Shown: positions 41,681 through 50,054 of the stretch, one piece after another
Numbering within the stretch: the first letter of the stretch is position 1
Layout of the letters: every line of letters starts with the position of its first letter
NCBI RefSeq assembly: GCF_000758685.1
Contig: NZ_CP009286.1
Location: 4,370,501 to 4,434,500 of the forward strand
DNA: 64,000 nt
Source: Paenibacillus stellifer
GTDB taxonomy: Bacteria > Bacillota > Bacilli > Paenibacillales > Paenibacillaceae
Direction of reading: 5' to 3'
Notes under the pieces: generated by a model
What the model was told of the DNA's origin: nothing
Seen by the model: the letters and a program-made list of their open reading frames with translations, nothing else
Database searches by the model: none
Translations under genes and position numbers: made by a program

Positions 41681-43380
41681 TCCCGTCTAGCGAATTTTTT
41701 TCCTTCTACGAATAATGACTTCGCCTGTTCAAGATCACCGATCTTCAAATAAGACAACCAGCCCAAAAAATAATAGTGACTTGGATCTCCATTCTCTCTC
41801 CGATTGCCCCGATCGATCTTGACCACCTGTTCCGAATATTTTAACGCTTGTTCCAAATGGCCATCATAATAATGTGCGACTGAAAGATGATAATAGAGAT
41901 AGGATTTCTCCGGAGATATTCGGATAGCTGCTTCAAATGCGCTGCATGCCTTAGAAAAGTTCTTCTGTCTGATATATGCAAGGCCCAGTCGATTATGGTA
42001 GCCAGCTTCCTTTGGTTTTAACTCAATCGCCTTTAATCTGGCTTGTATTTCCTCGTTAACTGCTCCCATATTCCGATAAGAATTTCCAATACTATTCCAG
42101 TAATCGTCATTGTCCCCTTTCAGCTTAATTGCCGTCTTTTTCGCTGCTATCGCCGCTTTATAATCCCCCCTTGCATCCTGACTGTTTCCCAAGCTGCTCC
42201 AATAGCCTGCATTGTCCGGCTGCAGTTCTGTCGCTTTGATTTTCGCTTCTACAGCTGCTTCATAATCCCCTTTTGCATGTTGACTGATTCCTAAACTATC
42301 CCAAAAAACCGCATTCCGGGGCTCCAGTTCCGTTGCTTTCTCAGTTGCTGAAACAGCCGCCGCAAACTCCCCTTTCTTATGATAGCTTGTGCTCAGACTA
42401 TCCCAATACAACGCATTTTGCGGCTCCAGCTCCGCCGCTTTCTTTTTCGCCGCTACCGCTTCTTCATAATCTCCCTTGGCCTGCTGGCTGCTCCCCAGGT
42501 TATACCAATAACTTGCATTATTAGGATCTAATTCTGTCGCTTCTATTCTACAGGCAATTGCCTCTTGTAATTCGCGTTTTCCTCGATAACACAGCCCCAG
42601 GGCATTCCAGTATCTTCCTCTTCCCGCATCAATTCTCTTAGCTTTTTGTAACGCTTCTATCGCATCATCAAAATTTCTTACTTCTAAGTAGGCTGACCCC
42701 AAATTCCCCCAAATTACAGCATCCTCCGGTTGTAAATCCGTGGCTTCCGAATATTCTTTGATCGATTCATCATACAAGAAATGCTTGTAATAAAAGTTAC
42801 CCAAGTTATTGATAGCTTTCGCTATCGACTCGTTGTTCCCGCCTGTCCGCTTATTCTCCGCATCCGTCATTAAAGCAGCCAGTTCGGTAAACCACTCATA
42901 TGTATCCGATTCTTTGCACACAATCGTTATGTTCCGTATGTCACCATCCGCTTTGAGAAAACACAATATTTCCTTCAGCAGAATGGCTTCGGCCTTGCCA
43001 GCCGGATAACCGATCGCCTTAATGCTCTCGCAAGAAACAGCGACCGTCTCCGCCTGATGCGATTCTGCAAGTTCGAGTGAACGCCGGCAGCATGACACCA
43101 CTTGGTCCTCCTCATCAGCATTCCCCTCTGCCCATCCGGGCGCTGACGCATGAATGATCCATTTGATTCTGTCTGACAGCTCATAGGCCCCCGTTATAAA
43201 AGCTTCACCGGCAACGCAATTGCCTTGCCTCCTGCATTCTTCCAGCAATCCCTCTCCCGCTTCTCTAAAAATGACATCTCCGGCCCCTTCGCCAAAAGGG
43301 GTGCCCTCAACATAAAAATGGATTAATGCGTCAAACTGCTGACCCGTCAGATCTCCCTCTCGAATTTCTAGTTTATCCAT
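41620..43380 (-). CDS. Macro-domain and TPR protein, probably the 5' part of a split gene
   Basis: About 586 residues. The N-terminal 180 residues form a macro-like domain (IREGDLTGQQFDALIHFYVEG, GAGDVIFREAGEGLLEECRRQGNCVAGEAFITGAYEL, IIHASAPGW), which elsewhere binds or cleaves ADP-ribose. From about residue 200 to the end at least ten TPR units follow (for example YWYNLGSSQQAKGDYEEAVAAKKKAAELEPQ). The last 15 or so codons are read from the end of the IS4-type element. The start at 43380 has AGGAG 11 bases upstream. It was probably once continuous with the DUF2971 protein on the far side of the element. Confidence 0.8.
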   Translation of the reverse strand: MDKLEIREGDLTGQQFDALIHFYVEGTPFGEGAGDVIFREAGEGLLEECRRQGNCVAGEAFITGAYELSDRIKWIIHASAPGWAEGNADEEDQVVSCCRRSLELAESHQAETVAVSCESIKAIGYPAGKAEAILLKEILCFLKADGDIRNITIVCKESDTYEWFTELAALMTDAENKRTGGNNESIAKAINNLGNFYYKHFLYDESIKEYSEATDLQPEDAVIWGNLGSAYLEVRNFDDAIEALQKAKRIDAGRGRYWNALGLCYRGKRELQEAIACRIEATELDPNNASYWYNLGSSQQAKGDYEEAVAAKKKAAELEPQNALYWDSLSTSYHKKGEFAAAVSATEKATELEPRNAVFWDSLGISQHAKGDYEAAVEAKIKATELQPDNAGYWSSLGNSQDARGDYKAAIAAKKTAIKLKGDNDDYWNSIGNSYRNMGAVNEEIQARLKAIELKPKEAGYHNRLGLAYIRQKNFSKACSAFEAAIRISPEKSYLYYHLSVAHYYDGHLEQALKYSEQVVKIDRGNRRENGDPSHYYFLGWLSYLKIGDLEQAKSLFVEGKKFARREDNNSTFAAQISKQTLDIAG

Positions 43381-43563
43381 CAATATCTTCACTCCTAATT
43401 TCAAAGTTAAAATCATCACTCACCCGTCAATCCCCACCTCTTCCATATTTCAACATTCTTCGAGACAAATCCTGTCTGGTATTCGTATTGCCTGCGCATC
43501 GTGCTGCTCTTGTCTGAATTTACCGGGCTTGCATTTTGACGAAAGGCAGTTTATTCTATACTC

Positions 43564-43610
43564 AGAAAATAATTTTTATGTATTATCGTTAAATTCAGAA
43601 AATAATTTTC
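43564..43610 (+). promoter_or_regulatory. Paired operator sites for the MurR/RpiR regulator
   Basis: GAAAATAATTTTT (43565-43577) and the perfect palindrome GAAAATAATTTTC (43598-43610) are spaced 33 bp centre to centre, just upstream of the regulator gene. GAAAT/A-rich palindromes of this form are typical of RpiR-family operators. A possible promoter (TTGACG near 43537, TATACT near 43558) lies immediately before the first copy, so the regulator probably controls its own operon. Confidence 0.65.
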
Positions 43611-43649
43611 AAGCTATTTTGATTAAACCGAGCCTAGAGGAGGCTGTCC

Positions 43650-44531
43650 ATGTCCCCCATTCTGCATACCCTGGAGTCCGAGCTCCCGCGTCTCTCGCTG
43701 ACCGAGCGCAAGCTGGCCGAGCGGATTCTTCACGCTCCCGGGGATATCGTTCACCTCGGCATCACCGAGCTTGCGGAGCAATGCGGCATCAGTCCAGCGG
43801 CGGTAACGCGCTTCTGCAAGGAATTTCATTTCAAGGGCTTTCCCGACTTCAAGGTCAAGCTGGCCGCCGAGCTGGCGCACACCGAAGTCGGCCAACAGGG
43901 CGGTCCGGCATCCTATCAGGATATTGTGGCGGGCAATCCGCTGGCGACGATTGTTGAAGCGATGCAGGCCAATCACCTCGCCTCCATCCGCGACACGACT
44001 TCGCTTCTGGACCTGGACAATCTGGAACAGGCGGTGAAGCTGCTCTGCGGCGCGCGCCGGATCGACCTTTACGGAATAGCGACCTCTTCGGTCGTCGCCC
44101 AGGATTTCTACCAGAAGCTGATCCGGATCGGCGTGAACTGCACCGCCTTTGCCGACCCGCATATGCAGATCACCTCGGCGTCCACGCTGTCGGAGGGCGA
44201 TGTCGCTTTTGCCATCTCGTATTCGGGGGAGACGCCCGAGACAATCGAATCGCTGTCCTGCGCGAAGGAGAACGGCGCATCCACCATCTCGCTCACTTCC
44301 TACGGCACCAGCACGCTGGCTTCGCTGAGCGGAATCGCGCTCTTCGCCTCTTCGCTGGAGACAGGCATGCGCCGGGGCGACATGGCGTCAAGAATCGCCC
44401 AGCTTCATATTATCGATATTTTATTTACCGGAATGGTCAGCGCGCGGTTCGGCGATTACATCCCCAGACTGGAGCAATCCTACCGCAACGTCCGCCGGTT
44501 CAGACATAAAAGAGGAGGCAGCGATACATGA
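43650..44531 (+). CDS. MurR/RpiR family transcriptional regulator of amino-sugar use
   Basis: A 293-residue regulator. The N-terminal helix-turn-helix covers about residues 1-77 (ITELAEQCGISPAAVTRFCKEFHFKGFPDFKVKL), and the C-terminal SIS sugar-phosphate isomerase domain follows (RRIDLYGIATSSVVAQDFYQKL, DVAFAISYSGETPETIESL). It would sense a sugar phosphate such as N-acetylmuramate- or glucosamine-6-phosphate. AGAGGAGG precedes the ATG. It overlaps nagB by 4 bp (ATGA). Confidence 0.92.
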   Translation: MSPILHTLESELPRLSLTERKLAERILHAPGDIVHLGITELAEQCGISPAAVTRFCKEFHFKGFPDFKVKLAAELAHTEVGQQGGPASYQDIVAGNPLATIVEAMQANHLASIRDTTSLLDLDNLEQAVKLLCGARRIDLYGIATSSVVAQDFYQKLIRIGVNCTAFADPHMQITSASTLSEGDVAFAISYSGETPETIESLSCAKENGASTISLTSYGTSTLASLSGIALFASSLETGMRRGDMASRIAQLHIIDILFTGMVSARFGDYIPRLEQSYRNVRRFRHKRGGSDT

Positions 44532-45256
44532 ATCTGTTCAAAATCAGCAAGAACGAAGACTTCGCGCAGACGGGAGCCAATCTGGTTGCCGGACTGCTCC
44601 AGACCAATCCCAGAGCCGTGCTCGGCCTTGCCACCGGCAGCTCGCCCATCAGCGTCTACGAGGAACTGATCTCCATGCACCGCAGAGGACTTGTCAGCTT
44701 CTCCAAGGCATCTTCCTTCAATCTGGATGAGTATGTCGGACTGCCGGCGGATCATCCCGAGAGCTACCGGAGCTTCATGAACCGGAATCTGTTCGATCAT
44801 ATCGATATCGACCTTGCCCGCACGCATATCCCGAACGGCAACGCTCCGGATCTTGCCGCCGAGTGCCGGGCCTACGATGCCATGCTGGAGGAGCAAGGCC
44901 CTGTCGATCTTCAGATTCTCGGTATCGGCGGCAACGGCCATATCGGCTTCAACGAGCCGGGCGCCGGCCTTGAGGGCGGAACTCACGTCGTCGGCCTGCT
45001 GCCGGAGACGCGCCAGGCCAACTCCCGGTTCTTCCCCTCCATCGACGAGGTTCCGCGCCAGGCGGTCACGATGGGCATCGGCACGATCCTCAAGGCGCGG
45101 CAGATTCTTCTGCTGGCGAGAGGGGCCGAGAAGGCGGAGGCAATCCGCAAGGCGGTGCGCGGACCGATCACGACGGAATGCCCTGCCTCCCTGCTTCAAA
45201 CTCATCCAAATGTTGTCGTTCTGCTCGACGAGGAGGCCGGACAATGGGTGGACTGA
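44528..45256 (+). CDS. nagB: Glucosamine-6-phosphate deaminase NagB
   Basis: A 242-residue enzyme converting glucosamine-6-phosphate to fructose-6-phosphate and ammonia. Signatures are LGLATGSSPISVYEEL (phosphate loop), SSFNLDEYVGL (catalytic Asp), LGIGGNGHIGFNEPG (His and Glu) and AVTMGIGTILKARQILLLARG. It overlaps the regulator upstream by 4 bp and nagA downstream by 13 bp, so the three are one translational unit. Confidence 0.96.
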   Translation: MNLFKISKNEDFAQTGANLVAGLLQTNPRAVLGLATGSSPISVYEELISMHRRGLVSFSKASSFNLDEYVGLPADHPESYRSFMNRNLFDHIDIDLARTHIPNGNAPDLAAECRAYDAMLEEQGPVDLQILGIGGNGHIGFNEPGAGLEGGTHVVGLLPETRQANSRFFPSIDEVPRQAVTMGIGTILKARQILLLARGAEKAEAIRKAVRGPITTECPASLLQTHPNVVVLLDEEAGQWVD

Positions 45257-46428
45257 ATTCCGGCAAGCTGCTGCTGTTCGGACGGGTGATGACACCGGAG
45301 GGAGTGCTGAATGACGGCGTTGTCGCCGTCGAGGATGGAGTCATCTTCTACGCAGGCGATGCGAAGGGTCTGCCTGCCCCCTGCTCAGGCTGGCCGGAGA
45401 ACGGGCGGGGCGAGGATGCGCTCCTGATTCCCGGCTTCGTCGACGTGCATGTCCACGGAGGAGCGGGACATGACTTCATGTATGCGGATCTTCAGGCGAT
45501 CTCGGAGACTGCCGCCTTTCACGCCGCGAACGGAACAACGACGATGTTAGCCACAACGATGACCGCTTCGAAGAAGGATCTCGATCTGGCGCTGTCCCGG
45601 ATTCACGCCTACCGGAGCGGGGACATGCCGTACGCGCAAATCGCGGGCGTGCATCTGGAGGGTCCCTTCATCAGCCCGGACTGGCCCGGAGCCCAGAACC
45701 CGGAGCATATCGTACTCCCGTCGACGGAATGGCTGGAGGAATGGGAGGCGGCTTATCCGGGAATGATCCGGCAGGTCACCTTCGCTCCCGAGCGCGACGG
45801 GGCGGATAAGCTTATTCCCTGGCTCAGAGAGAGAGGCATTACTGCAGCGCTCGGGCATACCGGCGCCACCTACGAGCAGGTCATCGCCGCCGCCGATCTC
45901 GGCTTGAATCAGGCGGTCCATACATTCAACCAGATGACCCCGCTTCATCACCGGAAGCCGGGAGCGGCGGGAGCCGTGCTTGCGGATGACCGGATACGGG
46001 CCGAGGTAATTGCGGACGGGATTCACGTTCATCCCGCCGCCATCTCGATTCTGGCCCGCCTCAAGGGGCCGTCGGGCCTCATTCTGATCACCGACGCCAT
46101 GGCGGCGGCGGGGCTTCCGGACGGCAGCTATGCCATCGGCGATCTCCCCGTCACCGTGAAGGACGGCGTCGCCCGTCTGCGTGACAACCCGGACGCTCTG
46201 GCCGGAAGCACACTGACGATGATTCGAGGCTTCCGCTTCCTCATACAGGAAGCTGGGCTTTCTCTGGAGGACGCCTCCAGAGCAGCCAGCCTGATACCGG
46301 CACAATCGCTCGGTCTGGATCATGTGATCGGCTCGCTGGAGGCCGGCAAGCAAGGAGACATCCTGAAGCTGGACTCGAAGCTTGAGCTTACCGGTGTCTG
46401 GATCAAGGGACGGGCGTTATCCTCATAG
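45244..46428 (+). CDS. nagA: N-acetylglucosamine-6-phosphate deacetylase NagA
   Basis: A 394-residue amidohydrolase producing glucosamine-6-phosphate for NagB. Metal and active-site motifs are PGFVDVHVHGGAGHDFMYA, the GVHLEGPFISP Glu, AALGHTGATYEQ (His), AVHTFNQMTPLHHR (His) and LITDAMAAAGLPDG (catalytic Asp). GAGGAGG precedes the ATG at 45244, inside the end of nagB. Recycling of cell-wall or chitin GlcNAc is the likely role. Confidence 0.95.
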   Translation: MGGLNSGKLLLFGRVMTPEGVLNDGVVAVEDGVIFYAGDAKGLPAPCSGWPENGRGEDALLIPGFVDVHVHGGAGHDFMYADLQAISETAAFHAANGTTTMLATTMTASKKDLDLALSRIHAYRSGDMPYAQIAGVHLEGPFISPDWPGAQNPEHIVLPSTEWLEEWEAAYPGMIRQVTFAPERDGADKLIPWLRERGITAALGHTGATYEQVIAAADLGLNQAVHTFNQMTPLHHRKPGAAGAVLADDRIRAEVIADGIHVHPAAISILARLKGPSGLILITDAMAAAGLPDGSYAIGDLPVTVKDGVARLRDNPDALAGSTLTMIRGFRFLIQEAGLSLEDASRAASLIPAQSLGLDHVIGSLEAGKQGDILKLDSKLELTGVWIKGRALSS

Positions 46429-46460
46429 TTCCGTGCCTCATAATTCGGTTATGTAACGAT

Positions 46461-46507
46461 ACAAGCAGTCATTATTCCCTCGCAGGGAATGAATGGCTGC
46501 TTGTTTT
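46461..46507. terminator. Terminator after nagA
   Basis: ACAAGCAGTCATTATTCCCT, loop CGC, then AGGGAATGAATGGCTGCTTGT with few mismatches, followed by TTTGG. It lies between convergent genes and could serve both. Confidence 0.75.
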
Positions 46508-46525
46508 GGCATTCTAAGCTTAAGT

Positions 46526-47461
46526 CTAGCGGGCCGTTGTCGTACCGCTGCGTGTCGGGAAAATGCGTTCAACGAGCGTACTGAACTCGTTCGCAAAGCC
46601 CGCAATCGGATGGCCGGCACGGACCTGATCAGCGAAGCCGCCGATCCGGTCTACGAAATCCGGGTTGGCTGACACATAGACGTTGTCTATATGAGGGGCG
46701 CTTCGCTTGACCTCAACCGAGATTTTGTCCTTCATCGCAGGAGTCACGGCATCAGTAGTGGTGGAAGTGCTGGTGGAATACATGCCGTAGGTATTGCCTC
46801 CGCGAGCGGTTGGATACGTGCCTGTGCCCGTCATTGTTTTGCCGTCTTGCGTAAGCGTGCCGATCCGGTTCGTACCTGTTATCCCCGCGCCGCGGTTCTG
46901 ATACAGAGTACCTCCTCCGGTTCCATAGCCGGTGCCGTTACCCGTACCGTAACCGGTGCTGCCGGGAGTCATGTTCATTCCTTTGGATGTGATGCCATCG
47001 GGAGCAACGGTTCTCGGTGTTACAGCATTAGGTGTTACGACTCCCGGTGCAACAGCTTTTGGTGTTACAGTTCCCGGTGCAACAGCTTTTGGTGTTACGG
47101 CTCCTGGTGCAACAGTTCTCGGTGTAACGCCTTTGGTCGTGGTGCCTTTGACGGCTGCAGGGGCCTGATTATCCAGAGAGACCGCCACATATGCGCTTCT
47201 GCCAACAACGAAGACGTTGGCGTTCTTTACGCCCTTCATGGCGGCAATCCGGCGAGACAACGCATCGTTCATGCTGAGGCTCGTCATGTCCTCTCCACGA
47301 ACGGAGCGGATTCCGAGACGTCCGTCACGAACGCTTTGGGTGTTAACGGTATTAGTGCCTACTGCCCCCTGATTGTTGTTGTTCGTAGTGCAGCCAGTCA
47401 AGCCGATCATGCTGAGCAGCAAAGCGGCCGAAACGGTCATGCCTATTTTTGCCCGTAACAT
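46526..47461 (-). CDS. YhcN/YlaJ-like sporulation lipoprotein with a repeat linker
   Basis: A 311-residue lipoprotein. The signal peptide ends in the lipobox LTGC, followed by Asn-rich sequence. Two halves of a YhcN/YlaJ-like domain (LSRRIAAMKGVKNANVFVVGRSAYVAV and MKDKISVEVKRSAPHIDNVYVSANPDFVDRI) are split by about 130 residues of low complexity, including 10-residue repeats of the form VTPKAVAPGT and Gly/Thr/Tyr-rich sequence. Family members sit in the spore inner membrane. The start at 47461 has GAGGAGG 9 bases upstream. Confidence 0.87.
   Translation of the reverse strand: MLRAKIGMTVSAALLLSMIGLTGCTTNNNNQGAVGTNTVNTQSVRDGRLGIRSVRGEDMTSLSMNDALSRRIAAMKGVKNANVFVVGRSAYVAVSLDNQAPAAVKGTTTKGVTPRTVAPGAVTPKAVAPGTVTPKAVAPGVVTPNAVTPRTVAPDGITSKGMNMTPGSTGYGTGNGTGYGTGGGTLYQNRGAGITGTNRIGTLTQDGKTMTGTGTYPTARGGNTYGMYSTSTSTTTDAVTPAMKDKISVEVKRSAPHIDNVYVSANPDFVDRIGGFADQVRAGHPIAGFANEFSTLVERIFPTRSGTTTAR
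47031..47120 (-). repeat. Three 30-bp tandem repeats inside the YhcN-like gene
   Basis: Three near-identical 30-bp units (starting GGTGTTACG/A at 47031, 47061 and 47091), with weaker copies on both sides, encode decapeptides like VAPGTVTPKA. The length is a multiple of three, so copy changes keep the frame. Confidence 0.85.
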
Positions 47462-47560
47462 GCAGTCATCCTCCTCTGATTTATAGGTCCAACCATAGTT
47501 AGGATGACTCCGCAAGCCCGGAACTATGCTGAAAGGATTTGGCATCGGCGGCCGTTCCGT

Positions 47561-48283
47561 CTACCCCCCGAGCGAAGTGATGAGCCCGCGAAGCGGCTCG
47601 CGATAGCGGGCATTCGTAGCCTCCGCTTCCGCCAGAATCGCCTCGCGGTGCCGGATGGTTCCCATGCCTTCATGCCGCCGATAGCCGGTCAGAGTCTGGT
47701 TCAGCATGACGGGGAAATATCCGTTCAGTATGGCCCGATACCACAAATCAAAATCATGTGTGTACGGAAGAGATTCGTCGAACAGCCCGATCGCGCCGAA
47801 CAGCTCTTTTTTGAACATTACCGTGCAGCCGTTGATGGGGTTGCCCTGCAGGAAGCAGCGGAGCAGTTCGATCGGACTGCCAAAGACGAGACCGGCGTTT
47901 AACTGAGTGGCCTGGGAAGCCGCATTGATGTAATTAAAGTTGGTGAATGAAATCAGCAGCCGGTTCTGCTCCATGAACAGCGCCTGATTGTTGATTTTGT
48001 CGTGATAAAAAATGTCGTCTGAGCTCAGCCAGGCTACATAATCGCCTGATGCACTGCGGATGCCGTGATTCAGGGCGGAAGCGGTGCCGCCGTTGGCCTT
48101 GCCCAAATAATGGACATTCGGGTGCACAAGAAACGGCGTGATCTGGGCGGCATGATACACGGAGCCGTCATCGACCACGATAATTTCGTGAGGAGGCAGG
48201 GATTGAGCCAGCGCACTTCCGATCGCCTGCTCGACATAGGGACAGTTGTAGAACGGAATCACGACCGATACTTTCGGCTTCAT
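47561..48283 (-). CDS. Family 2 glycosyltransferase
   Basis: A 240-residue GT-A enzyme. It starts MKPKVSVVIPFYNCPYVEQAIGSAL; nucleotide-binding EIIVVDDGS and the metal-binding region YVAWLSSDDIFY follow, with DFDLWYRAI further on. AAAGGAG lies upstream of the ATG at 48283. It overlaps the epimerase gene by 4 bp and is the last gene of the minus-strand glycan operon. Acceptor and donor sugars are not predictable. Confidence 0.9.
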   Translation of the reverse strand: MKPKVSVVIPFYNCPYVEQAIGSALAQSLPPHEIIVVDDGSVYHAAQITPFLVHPNVHYLGKANGGTASALNHGIRSASGDYVAWLSSDDIFYHDKINNQALFMEQNRLLISFTNFNYINAASQATQLNAGLVFGSPIELLRCFLQGNPINGCTVMFKKELFGAIGLFDESLPYTHDFDLWYRAILNGYFPVMLNQTLTGYRRHEGMGTIRHREAILAEAEATNARYREPLRGLITSLGG

Positions 48284-49218
48284 TGACTTTCTCCTTTCCC
48301 GCTGCTGCGGCAATATTCCAGAATATCTCTCAGAGAACGGTCAAGGTTGATTTCCGGACTCCATCCCAGTTCGGAGGCATGGGCATCACAGGCATCCTCC
48401 CGCACTAAGAGTGAACCAGGTGCAGACGAAGCCCCCCAATCTACGGGAACCTGGGCCGAAGTCATGGCTAGCAGCCGCGACGCCACCTCCCCGAGCGTCA
48501 GGAAGCGTCCGGTATCCACCCTGTAGACCCGCCCCGGCTCCCCTTGGCGAAGAATTAAGCCATAAGCGCGTACTGCATCCCGGACATCCAGAAAATCACG
48601 CCGGTCCTGCGCCGAGGACAGTCGGAACGGCGAAGGCGCAGCTCCCCGCTCGCAGGCGGCGATCTTCCCGGCAAGCAGCGAGCAGAACCCGGTCGACGGG
48701 CCGGGTCCTATCAAATTGCACGGTTCCACTACGAGAACCCGCTGCCGGAACAAACGGCTCCAGGCCAAAGCCACCCATTCCTCCAGCGTCTTGCTGAGAC
48801 TATAGGGATGGGAAGGCTGCTCGCCGAGCTCCGGCCTAAATTTCAGCAGGGAGCCGGCGACCAGCACAGGCACGGACGGGCGCCGGCAGAGCGCCTCCAG
48901 CACATTCGCTGTCGCCATGACGTTAGCCTCCAGAACCTGCGTCGGCCGTTCCCAGGATTCCGGCACCGAATTCCGGCCGGCCAGATGCAGCACCTCATCG
49001 GGAGCCGCGTCGGACATGAGCCTAAGGGCCGCCTCGCGGTCCCGCAGGTCGCAGTACATGACGCGCACCCCCGGAGGGAACGGGGGAACCGTTCCGTCTT
49101 GCTGAACGGGCCCCCGCAGCACTGCCGTCACCTCCGCGCCCTCGGCCGCAAAGAAGGCTGCGGCGTGCCGGCCCGTAAAGCCTGCCGCGCCGGTGATAAG
49201 AAGCCTCCGGGCGCTCAT
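48280..49218 (-). CDS. NAD-dependent sugar epimerase/dehydratase
   Basis: A 312-residue extended SDR. The Rossmann motif is LLITGAAGFTGRHAAAF (GxxGxxG), with DEVLHLAGRNSVPESW and the catalytic PYSLSKTLEEW (YxxxK) following, and a C-terminal substrate-binding lobe. It resembles GDP-mannose 4,6-dehydratase and RmD-type reductases. The ATG at 49218 overlaps the previous stop codon (ATGA), and its own stop overlaps the next gene. It modifies a nucleotide sugar for surface glycan, exact step unknown. Confidence 0.87.
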   Translation of the reverse strand: MSARRLLITGAAGFTGRHAAAFFAAEGAEVTAVLRGPVQQDGTVPPFPPGVRVMYCDLRDREAALRLMSDAAPDEVLHLAGRNSVPESWERPTQVLEANVMATANVLEALCRRPSVPVLVAGSLLKFRPELGEQPSHPYSLSKTLEEWVALAWSRLFRQRVLVVEPCNLIGPGPSTGFCSLLAGKIAACERGAAPSPFRLSSAQDRRDFLDVRDAVRAYGLILRQGEPGRVYRVDTGRFLTLGEVASRLLAMTSAQVPVDWGASSAPGSLLVREDACDAHASELGWSPEINLDRSLRDILEYCRSSGKGESQ

Positions 49219-50054
49219 GTGTATCGCCCGCTTCTCGACATCCACCCGGCCAGCTCTGCCAGCATATCCGGGTAGGATGGCAGTTCGAAGGCCGCGTCTG
49301 TCCGGGTCACGGCAAGCGTCCGGTCTTGAACGGGATCATTCGTCGGTACGATCACGACATCCGACTTGCCGAATGCCGAAGCCATCTGGCCGAGTAGTTC
49401 CAGCTTGCTGACCGGCGCGGGATGTGCCAAATGAATAAGGCCGGATACCGGCGAGTTCAGCAGGCTGCCGACCGCCTTGGCCAGCTCCAGCGTCGTCACC
49501 CCGTTCCACATGACCCGGCGGTAACCCGGCACCCGGCCCGATTGCGCCAGGAACCAGCCCATCAGCCCGATTCCGCCGGGGCGGATTTCCGGCCCGATGA
49601 TCGAGGTCCGGACCGTAACATGCCCGGACTCCCGAACCTCGCCGAGCGCCTTCGTCACGGCATAGATGGAGGTTCCGTCCGGAGAGTCCTCCTCCGTGTA
49701 GCTTCCGCGCGTGCCTTCGAATACACAGTCGGTGCTGATATGGATCAGGCGCGCGGACACCAGATCGGCCGCCCGCCGGAGCCGGTGAGGCAAAAAGCCG
49801 TTGATATGATAAGCGGCGATTTTGTCAGCTTCTGCGAATCGGTTAAGCACCCCGACTGCGTTGATGATGCAGTCCGGCGAGACGATGCTTACCGTCTGCT
49901 CCACCGCCGCGATGTTGTCAACATCGACGATAAGCCCGTGAGGGTCGCTGCGGTCCCGGGTGGTATAGAAGACCTGGTGCCGGCCCTCAAGGCGGAAATA
50001 GTCCGCCAGCATATGCCCCGCCATGCCGTTCCCCCCGAAGATGAGCAGCTTCAT
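49215..50054 (-). CDS. RmlD-like nucleotide-sugar reductase
   Basis: A 279-residue RmlD-type SDR. It starts MKLLIFGGNGMAGHMLADYF; SPDCIINAVGVLNRF and STDCVFEGTRGSYTEEDSPDGTSIYAVTKALGE (catalytic YxxxK) are typical of dTDP-4-dehydrorhamnose reductases. The neighbours, a CapE-like dehydratase and a UDP-GlcNAc 2-epimerase-like enzyme, suggest the pathway to UDP-L-QuiNAc or UDP-L-FucNAc, where an RmlD/CapF/WbvR-type enzyme does the reduction. It lacks the extra C-terminal cupin of CapF. It overlaps both neighbours by 4 bp. Confidence 0.87.
   Translation of the reverse strand: MKLLIFGGNGMAGHMLADYFRLEGRHQVFYTTRDRSDPHGLIVDVDNIAAVEQTVSIVSPDCIINAVGVLNRFAEADKIAAYHINGFLPHRLRRAADLVSARLIHISTDCVFEGTRGSYTEEDSPDGTSIYAVTKALGEVRESGHVTVRTSIIGPEIRPGGIGLMGWFLAQSGRVPGYRRVMWNGVTTLELAKAVGSLLNSPVSGLIHLAHPAPVSKLELLGQMASAFGKSDVVIVPTNDPVQDRTLAVTRTDAAFELPSYPDMLAELAGWMSRSGRYT

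Noticed and set aside
40200..41700. Terminal inverted repeats and target duplication of the IS4-type element
   Set aside because: I compared both flanks and found no convincing repeat by eye, so no exact ends are claimed.
47014..47130. 30-bp repeats considered as a CRISPR array
   Set aside because: Units are directly adjacent without spacers and encode a regular decapeptide in frame with a lipoprotein.
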